A stretch of DNA of 5,666 bases from Chlorobiota bacterium (GTDB lineage: Bacteria; Bacteroidota; Ignavibacteria; SZUA-365; JAADGX01). Below, piece after piece: positions 1-4,692 of this stretch. The translations under genes and the position numbers were made by a program. Each line of letters starts with the position of its first letter. Position 1 is the stretch's first letter. The notes below the pieces were generated by a model. The model saw only the letters and a list, made by a program, of their open reading frames with translations, did no database searches and was not told where the DNA came from. Location: assembly GCA_013152135.1 (NCBI GenBank), contig JAADGX010000287.1, positions 1 through 5,666 of the forward strand. The letters are read 5' to 3'.

Positions 1-146
1 ACGTTGAAGGCGAGGAAGATGAGGTCAATCCGGAACAGATGAAGATCAGCATCGAGTATGAAATGATGCCCAAACCGACCCAGCAGGCGATAGAGGAAAT
101 GTTGGAAGGAAAACTCCGTTATCGGTACAAGGAAGAAGAGGAATAA
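1..146 (+). CDS. rpoZ: RNA polymerase omega subunit, C-terminal part (5' end outside window)
   Basis: Only the last 47 complete codons are present, read from base 3 to the TAA at 144-146. The omega subunit binds the beta' subunit and helps assemble and stabilise RNA polymerase. The visible tail is acidic, then has a segment with EQMKISIEYE followed by MPKPTQQAIEEMLEGK and a YRYKEEEE end. This resembles the C-terminus of omega/Rpb6-like proteins of Bacteroidetes and relatives, where PKPT, a following A..E, and GK..YR recur, rather than the shorter proteobacterial omega. That comparison is from memory of the family. The next gene begins one base after the stop, and coaBC commonly follows rpoZ in bacteria, which supports the call. 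The N-terminal, beta'-binding part cannot be checked here. The alternative is an unrelated small acidic protein. Confidence 0.75.
   Translation, partial: VEGEEDEVNPEQMKISIEYEMMPKPTQQAIEEMLEGKLRYRYKEEEE
136..142 (+). promoter_or_regulatory. Ribosome binding site for coaBC, inside the end of rpoZ
   Basis: The purine-rich AAGAGGA lies five bases upstream of a CTG codon at 148-150 and inside the last codons of rpoZ. It matters because it decides the start of coaBC, which has no in-frame ATG, GTG or TTG between the upstream in-frame stop at 91-93 and conserved coding sequence. Its position suggests that translation of coaBC is coupled to termination of rpoZ. Confidence 0.5.
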
Positions 147-147
147 T

Positions 148-1377
148 CTGAACCTTGCCGGGAAACATATTATCCTTGGAGTAACCGGCAGTATCGCCGC
201 GTACAAGTCCGCGTACCTGGTCCGCGAATTGATCAAACATGGCGCGGAAGTCCGCGTCGTCATGACCGAATCGGCGAGCCATTTTATAACGGAACTGACG
301 CTGGCGACACTTTCCCGCGCACCCGTGGTACGGGAAATGTTTCCGGAAGGCGCCTCCCGGGGTACCTGGCATATAGATCTTGCCGGATGGGGAGATGTCA
401 TGATCATCGCGCCGGCCTCCGCGAACACCATCGCCAAGATTGCCTGCGGCCTTGCCGACAATGCCTTGACCGCGCTGGTGTTGGCTTTGAGATGCCCGCT
501 TCTCGTTGCGCCTGCCATGGACGTCGACATGTATCGACACCCGGCGACACGGCGCAATCTTGAACTTCTCGAAGAACGGAACGTGCGGATTATCCCGCCG
601 GAAGCGGGGGAGCTGGCCAGCGGTCTGGAGGGTGAGGGTCGGCTCGCGGACTTGCAAGTCTTGCTCGACGCAATAGGGCGCGCGATGGACGTGGAAGCGG
701 ACCTGGCCGGAAAAAGCATCCTGGTGACCGCCGGGCCGACCTATGAAGATATCGACCCCGTGCGCTATCTCGGGAACCGCTCCACGGGGAAGATGGGTTT
801 TGCCCTTGCCGCCGCCGCCGCCAGGCGAGGTGCGCGTGTTACGCTCATAACCGGGCCGAGTAGCATTTCGACACCGCCGGGAGTCAAACGGGTTGACGTC
901 CGTTCCGCGGAAGAGATGTTCGAAGCAGTGAAAGCAGCGGCAGATGGGCTCGACGTCGCGATCATGGCGGCTGCCGTGGCCGACTTTACGCCGGTTGAAG
1001 CATCTCCGCACAAGTTGAAGAAATCGCCCGATACAAAGAAAACCGTAACGCTTCAGTTGCGGCGGACACCCGATATTCTTTCCTGGTTGGGGAAGCGGAA
1101 GCGCCCCCGGGTTTTGGTCGGGTTTGCCGTTGAGACGAAGGACATGGTCGATGAAGCGCGGCGTAAGCTGCGAGAGAAAAACGCCGATCTCTTCGTGGTC
1201 AACAATCCGTTGGAGGAAGGCTCGGCCTTTGCCGCTGATACGAACAAGGTGACGTTCGTGACGGAAGATGAAGTGAAAGAATTCGAGCGGCAATCGAAGG
1301 ACCGCGTGGCCGATCACATTCTGGATTTCGTCGCGAGGAAACTGGAAAAACCGGAAAATACAGGGACGTGGGTGTAA
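148..1377 (+). CDS. coaBC: Bifunctional phosphopantothenoylcysteine decarboxylase / phosphopantothenate-cysteine ligase
   Basis: This cytoplasmic flavoprotein makes 4'-phosphopantetheine for coenzyme A: CoaB joins cysteine to 4'-phosphopantothenate using CTP, and CoaC decarboxylates the product with FMN. With a CTG start at 148 it has 409 residues, close to the E. coli length of about 406. The CoaC half (about 1-185) shows GVTGSIAAYK at 11-20, His75 in WHIDL, APASANTIAK at 88-97 and PAMDVDMY at 122-129. The CoaB half (about 186-400) shows TAGPTYEDIDPVRY at 194-207, Asn210 and STGKMG at 212-217, AAAVADF at 274-280, Lys289 in HKLKK, and VGFAVET at 324-330. His75, Asn210 and Lys289 fall at the same numbers as the key E. 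coli residues, which supports the long N-terminus. Two expected CoaC residues differ: Asp at 125 for Asn, and Ser at 158 for Cys. A (GCC)5 run at 808-822 encodes five alanines. A TTG at 229 is a poor start because it removes the FMN-binding N-terminus. Confidence 0.95.
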   Translation: MNLAGKHIILGVTGSIAAYKSAYLVRELIKHGAEVRVVMTESASHFITELTLATLSRAPVVREMFPEGASRGTWHIDLAGWGDVMIIAPASANTIAKIACGLADNALTALVLALRCPLLVAPAMDVDMYRHPATRRNLELLEERNVRIIPPEAGELASGLEGEGRLADLQVLLDAIGRAMDVEADLAGKSILVTAGPTYEDIDPVRYLGNRSTGKMGFALAAAAARRGARVTLITGPSSISTPPGVKRVDVRSAEEMFEAVKAAADGLDVAIMAAAVADFTPVEASPHKLKKSPDTKKTVTLQLRRTPDILSWLGKRKRPRVLVGFAVETKDMVDEARRKLREKNADLFVVNNPLEEGSAFAADTNKVTFVTEDEVKEFERQSKDRVADHILDFVARKLEKPENTGTWV

Positions 1378-1380
1378 ACC

Positions 1381-1385
1381 GGAGG
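1381..1385 (+). promoter_or_regulatory. Ribosome binding site for the uracil-DNA glycosylase gene
   Basis: A full GGAGG sits four bases upstream of the ATG at 1390, in the 12-nt gap after the coaBC stop. It fixes the start of the next gene and is the clearest Shine-Dalgarno site in the window. Confidence 0.7.
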
Positions 1386-1389
1386 CGCC

Positions 1390-2121
1390 ATGGATGACTT
1401 GCAGGATGTAGTCCGGCAATTTCTCGAGCACGACGCGGAGCTGTTCGGGGAGGAAGCGTACAACAGAACCCTGTACGAGAGGTTAGTGCAACATGTTCAC
1501 GAGAAACGGAGATCTCCCATCGACTCTTCACGCATAACCCCCGAGCGATTCCAGGGGACGACGTCGCTTCGGCAGCTTTACGAGAGCATTCGCACGTGCC
1601 GGAATTGTCCGCTGGGAGAGTCGCGAACGAATTTCGTCTTTGGAGTGGGCAACCCGAATGCTGACATTGTCCTGGTGGGAGAAGCACCGGGTGCGGAAGA
1701 AGATCGTAAAGGTGAACCTTTTGTCGGCCGAGCGGGCAAGCTCCTGAACCAAATTCTGGAATCGGTGAATTTCAAGCGGGAAGACGTCTATATCTGCAAT
1801 ATCCTGAAATGCAGGCCACCGAATAACCGCGATCCATTACCCGCAGAAGTAAGCGCATGTGAACCGTACCTGCACCATCAGTTGGATTTGATAAATCCGA
1901 AAATAATTGTAGCATTAGGTCGCGTAGCAGCGCAGACATTGTTACGAACCAAGGAAAGCTTGACTCGGTTGCGAACCAGGGTTCATTCCTACCACAACAT
2001 ACCGATGGTAGTGACCTACCATCCGGCGGCGTTGCTCCGCAACCCCAATTGGAAACGCCCCACGTGGGAAGATTTTAAGAAACTCCGCGAGATGCACGAC
2101 AACCTGAACACGGCCGGCTGA
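1390..2121 (+). CDS. Family 4 uracil-DNA glycosylase with 4Fe-4S cluster
   Basis: The enzyme cuts uracil out of DNA, starting base excision repair of deaminated cytosine or misincorporated dUMP. The 243-residue product has the hallmarks of family 4 (UdgA, also annotated as SPO1 DNA polymerase-related). Four cysteines are spaced to bind a 4Fe-4S cluster: C70 and C73 in CRNC, C141 in KCRPP, and C157 in ACEPY. Motif 1, GEAPGAEED, is at 97-105, followed by GEPFVGRAGKLLN at 108-120 with the uracil-stacking region around Phe111. Asn137 lies in CNILK, and motif 2, HPAALLRNP, at 211-219 contributes the catalytic-site histidine. Residues 1 to about 60 form a charged extension before the conserved core that is absent from short thermophilic homologues such as the Thermus enzyme. 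The gene follows coaBC by 12 nt, and its stop overlaps the dnaB start by one base. Bases 1882-1947 use unusually AT-rich codons for this window. Confidence 0.93.
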   Translation: MDDLQDVVRQFLEHDAELFGEEAYNRTLYERLVQHVHEKRRSPIDSSRITPERFQGTTSLRQLYESIRTCRNCPLGESRTNFVFGVGNPNADIVLVGEAPGAEEDRKGEPFVGRAGKLLNQILESVNFKREDVYICNILKCRPPNNRDPLPAEVSACEPYLHHQLDLINPKIIVALGRVAAQTLLRTKESLTRLRTRVHSYHNIPMVVTYHPAALLRNPNWKRPTWEDFKKLREMHDNLNTAG

Positions 2122-3539
2122 TGACAGAAAGAAGGGCGAATACACCGCGAACATCGGGGAACGGTTCCGCGGAAGGACGCGTGCCGCCCCAGGCTCTCGA
2201 AGTCGAACAAGCGGTTTTGGGTGCCATGTTGCTGGAACAATCCGCTGCCACTACCGCCATCGAGATGCTGGAGACGGATTCGTTCTACAAGCAGGCGCAC
2301 CAGATCATCTTCCGCGTGATGCGCGACCTGTACAAGCGTAATGAACCCATCGACCAGATCTCGGTCATCGAGGAGTTGCGCAGGCGCGGCGAGCTGGACA
2401 ATGTGGGGTCGGTCATGTACATCAGCGAGCTCCTCACGTCGGTATCAACCGCTGCCCATATCGAAAGCCATTGCCGAATATTGAGTGAGAAAGCCCTGGC
2501 GCGGGCCATCATCGAACGCACGATCACGACGTTGAGCCAGTGTTACGATCAATCCGCTGATGCGTTCAGCCTGTTGGATGAGGCGAGTGCGAGTTTGTTC
2601 AAGTTGTCGCAACTCCATATGAAGCGCTCGTACATCCCGATGGAGAAAGCAGTAAAAGATGTGATGGAACTGATCGATTCCATCCAGGACCAGCATCATG
2701 GCATAACGGGTGTGCCGACGGGTTTTTCGGAACTGGATAATTTGACCGGCGGATTCCAACCGTCGGATTTGATAATTATTGCGGCGAGACCCTCGATGGG
2801 AAAAACCGCCTTGTCCCTGTCCATTGCTCGAAATGCCGCGATCGATCATGGCCGGGCGGTTGCGTTCTTTTCCCTGGAAATGGCTGCTCCCCAGCTTACG
2901 ATGCGCCTTTTGTGTGCCGAGGCGCGTGTGAACATGCACCACGTGCGCACGGGGCGTTTGCGCGAGGATGACTGGCCGCGTCTCAGTCAGCATTTCGGGC
3001 GATTGGCCGGCGCGAAGATATTTATCGACGACACCCCTGCGCTCAACATCCTCGAACTGCGTGCCAAGGCACGGCGCCTGAAAGAGGAACACGATATCAG
3101 CCTGGTCATCGTGGATTATCTCCAGCTCATGCACGCGCCCAAAGCGGAAAGTCGCGAGAGGGAAATATCCATGATCAGCAGCTCGCTCAAGGAATTGGCG
3201 AAGGATTTGAATGTCCCCGTTGTAGCGCTGTCCCAGTTGAATCGCAGCATCGAGCATCGGAGTGATCCCATCCCCATGCTCTCCGATCTTCGTGAAAGTG
3301 GATCGATCGAACAGGATGCCGATGTCGTTATTTTTGTGCATCGTAATCTTCACAAGCGTGAAGATGGAGCGTTGGACGATGAAGGGAAAGCAAAGATCAT
3401 TATCGGTAAACAGCGGAATGGACCAACCGGGCAGTTGGACCTCGCCTTTGTCAAGGAATATGCAAGGTTCGAAAACCTGGAGATGCGGTTCCTGGAAGAA
3501 AGTGCGCCTCCTTCCGATACAGAAACCCCCGCCTTTTAA
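2121..3539 (+). CDS. dnaB: Replicative DNA helicase DnaB
   Basis: DnaB is the hexameric 5'-3' helicase that unwinds the parental strands at the replication fork and recruits primase. The 472-residue product is normal in length and uninterrupted, with no intein in the ATPase core, a common insertion site in this family. A variable tail (1-21) precedes the helical N-terminal domain beginning PPQALEVEQAVLGAMLLE at 22-39. A linker of about 165-195 leads to the RecA-like domain. That domain has Walker A ARPSMGKTA at 222-230 (K228, T229), SLEM at 251-254 with the likely catalytic Glu253, Walker B VIVDYLQL at 329-336 (Asp332), SQLNR at 371-375, LSDLRESGSIEQDAD at 387-401, and KQRNGPTG at 430-437 with the probable arginine finger Arg432. 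The start ATG shares its A with the TGA of the upstream gene, and no purine-rich site precedes it, so translation probably depends on coupling. Confidence 0.97.
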   Translation: MTERRANTPRTSGNGSAEGRVPPQALEVEQAVLGAMLLEQSAATTAIEMLETDSFYKQAHQIIFRVMRDLYKRNEPIDQISVIEELRRRGELDNVGSVMYISELLTSVSTAAHIESHCRILSEKALARAIIERTITTLSQCYDQSADAFSLLDEASASLFKLSQLHMKRSYIPMEKAVKDVMELIDSIQDQHHGITGVPTGFSELDNLTGGFQPSDLIIIAARPSMGKTALSLSIARNAAIDHGRAVAFFSLEMAAPQLTMRLLCAEARVNMHHVRTGRLREDDWPRLSQHFGRLAGAKIFIDDTPALNILELRAKARRLKEEHDISLVIVDYLQLMHAPKAESREREISMISSSLKELAKDLNVPVVALSQLNRSIEHRSDPIPMLSDLRESGSIEQDADVVIFVHRNLHKREDGALDDEGKAKIIIGKQRNGPTGQLDLAFVKEYARFENLEMRFLEESAPPSDTETPAF

Positions 3540-3717
3540 TCAGGTTGAATTTCTTTGAATATTATCTTTACGAAATCGCCGGGATGGGAAGAAAACAATT
3601 CCTTCCCGCACCGTATTGATGATTCGAGAGCGTGCGAGGGGAAAAGGATCGGGATTGCATGTTCATGAAAAACGCATTTACATTATCACATGATTATTCT
3701 TCATTGATTTGAATACT
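3540..3717. other. Intergenic spacer between the housekeeping operon and the exported-protein genes
   Basis: This 178-nt non-coding stretch is AT-richer towards its right end and is the only sizeable gap in the window, so it is the natural place for an operon end and a new promoter. A 6-bp inverted repeat, GGGAAG at 3586-3591 with CTTCCC at 3602-3607 and a 10-nt loop, could form a weak hairpin, but no T-tract follows, so it is not called a terminator. A possible weak promoter has TTGCAT at 3655-3660 and TACATT at 3679-3684, 18 nt apart, matching the consensus hexamers at three and four of six positions. Neither signal is convincing alone. There is no clear Shine-Dalgarno site before the ATG at 3718. 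Confidence 0.4.
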
Positions 3718-4614
3718 ATGAAAATCATCTATCTTCTTTTTGTTCTGACGTTGCTGGTTCCGGACGTGTGCTCTGCATCCGGTGGTCCGGGAGACGATCC
3801 TTTGTCGTTCGCGGTACAGTTGAAATATGGATCAATGAATGGTGAATCACCGGCCAATATCGATAATGCCATTCTGCCTTTGTCCGGCAGGAACGATGAT
3901 TTGAAGAAGTCGCCGTTCCTGGCGGGTATTCTGTCTCTCATCGTTCCGGGGGCTGGGGATATTTACGCGGAGAATTATATTATGGCGGCGGTATTCGCGA
4001 CCGCCGAGGTGGCCCTATGGGTCACTCATTTTAATTACATGGCGAAAGGGGACAATCAAACCGCCCTTTTCGAATCCTTTGCCGATCAACACTGGAACGT
4101 GGTCAAGTACACCGACTGGCTGAACAAGTGGGGGCGGGAATTCCCCGGGGGCGAAGATACCGAGATCATTTATGTCAATCCGGATGAGAGTCTGCCGCCC
4201 TGGGAGCGAGTGGACTGGGACGCCATGAACCGGGTCGAAGATGCTATTATCGAATTTTCACACAGGCTTCCGCGCCGTCCAGACCAGCAGTACTACGAAC
4301 AGATCGGAAAATACCCGCAATACAATCACGGGTGGGATGATCAATTGACCGACACGAAAGAGTATTTCTCGAACCTGTCCCCCCGTTTTCTCGAGTACGC
4401 CGGTATGCGCGGTGATGCGAATGATCTTTACGCGGTGGGTGAAACGGCTGTTAAACTCGTTATCTTGAACCATATCCTCGCCGCTGCCAATGCAGCCTGG
4501 TCCGTGTCCCGGTATAACAAGAGCGTGAAGTTCTTCTCGAGGGTGGACCTTCGTCGCGGATTGGATGGTCGCCTGGTGCCGCATCCCACTGCCTCGATCC
4601 GGGTTCGTTTTTAA
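3718..4614 (+). CDS. Exported or envelope protein of unknown function, DUF5683-like
   Basis: The function is not known. The 298-residue product begins with a classic signal peptide: Lys2, a hydrophobic core at about 3-14, and probable cleavage after CSA at 18-20. Cys18 lacks a proper lipobox, so it is not called a lipoprotein. Residues 64-83 (KKSPFLAGILSLIVPGAGDIY) and the following hydrophobic stretch at about 87-104 form a paired hydrophobic module. It resembles the SP..A...S...PG.G.IY pattern of DUF5683-type proteins common in Bacteroidetes and related phyla. A soluble region rich in Trp, Tyr and Asp follows, with FADQHWNVVKYTDWLNKW at 121-138, QYYEQIGKYPQYNHGWDD at 191-208, and RGDANDLY then NHILAAANAAW at 231-261. 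The last residues, ASIRVRF, alternate polar and hydrophobic and end in Phe, like an outer-membrane beta-signal. ATG 3718 is preferred over the in-frame TTG at 3709 because it starts right at the signal peptide. Family resemblance is from memory. Confidence 0.8.
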   Translation: MKIIYLLFVLTLLVPDVCSASGGPGDDPLSFAVQLKYGSMNGESPANIDNAILPLSGRNDDLKKSPFLAGILSLIVPGAGDIYAENYIMAAVFATAEVALWVTHFNYMAKGDNQTALFESFADQHWNVVKYTDWLNKWGREFPGGEDTEIIYVNPDESLPPWERVDWDAMNRVEDAIIEFSHRLPRRPDQQYYEQIGKYPQYNHGWDDQLTDTKEYFSNLSPRFLEYAGMRGDANDLYAVGETAVKLVILNHILAAANAAWSVSRYNKSVKFFSRVDLRRGLDGRLVPHPTASIRVRF

Positions 4615-4692
4615 AGCATAACTTTTACGGTAATTCCTCGTAAGCCGGGGCGATATCTTTGTTCATGTATCTTCAGGACGTTCTATTCGTCT
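4615..4692. other. Short spacer before the FG-GAP repeat gene
   Basis: This 78-nt gap lies between two genes on the same strand. It holds a 5-bp inverted repeat, TTACG at 4625-4629 with CGTAA at 4639-4643, not followed by a T-tract. AGGA at 4675-4678 lies 14 nt before the ATG at 4693, which is too far for a good ribosome site. I see no convincing promoter or terminator, so co-transcription of the two flanking genes remains possible. Confidence 0.35.

Noticed and set aside
229..1377. TTG at 229 as the start of coaBC
   Set aside because: It would remove the conserved GVTGSIAAYK FMN-binding segment that is encoded in frame just upstream.
46..1431. 461-residue open frame on the - strand opposite coaBC
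   Set aside because: It covers almost exactly a gene with full family motifs on the + strand. Its product is rich in Arg, His, Gly and Pro with no recognisable domain, as expected for an antisense shadow of GC-rich coding DNA.
2445..3353. 302-residue open frame on the - strand inside dnaB
   Set aside because: It is antisense to the conserved ATPase domain of DnaB and shows no domain, signal peptide or start context of its own.
3262..3558. 98-codon + strand frame overlapping the end of dnaB
   Set aside because: It is a frame-shifted shadow of the dnaB C-terminus, which continues in its own frame with conserved motifs such as KQRNGPTG.
3586..3607. Hairpin GGGAAG/CTTCCC as an intrinsic terminator of the operon
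   Set aside because: The stem is only 6 bp with a 10-nt loop, and the bases that follow (GCACCG) are not a T-tract.
3757..3774. Possible lipoprotein cysteine at residue 18 of the exported protein
   Set aside because: The preceding residues are PDV, which do not fit the lipobox pattern with a small residue at -1. Ordinary signal peptidase I cleavage after CSA fits better.
3709..4614. TTG at 3709 as the start of the exported protein
   Set aside because: ATG 3718, three codons later, begins directly at the signal peptide. Neither start has a good ribosome site, so the ATG is favoured.
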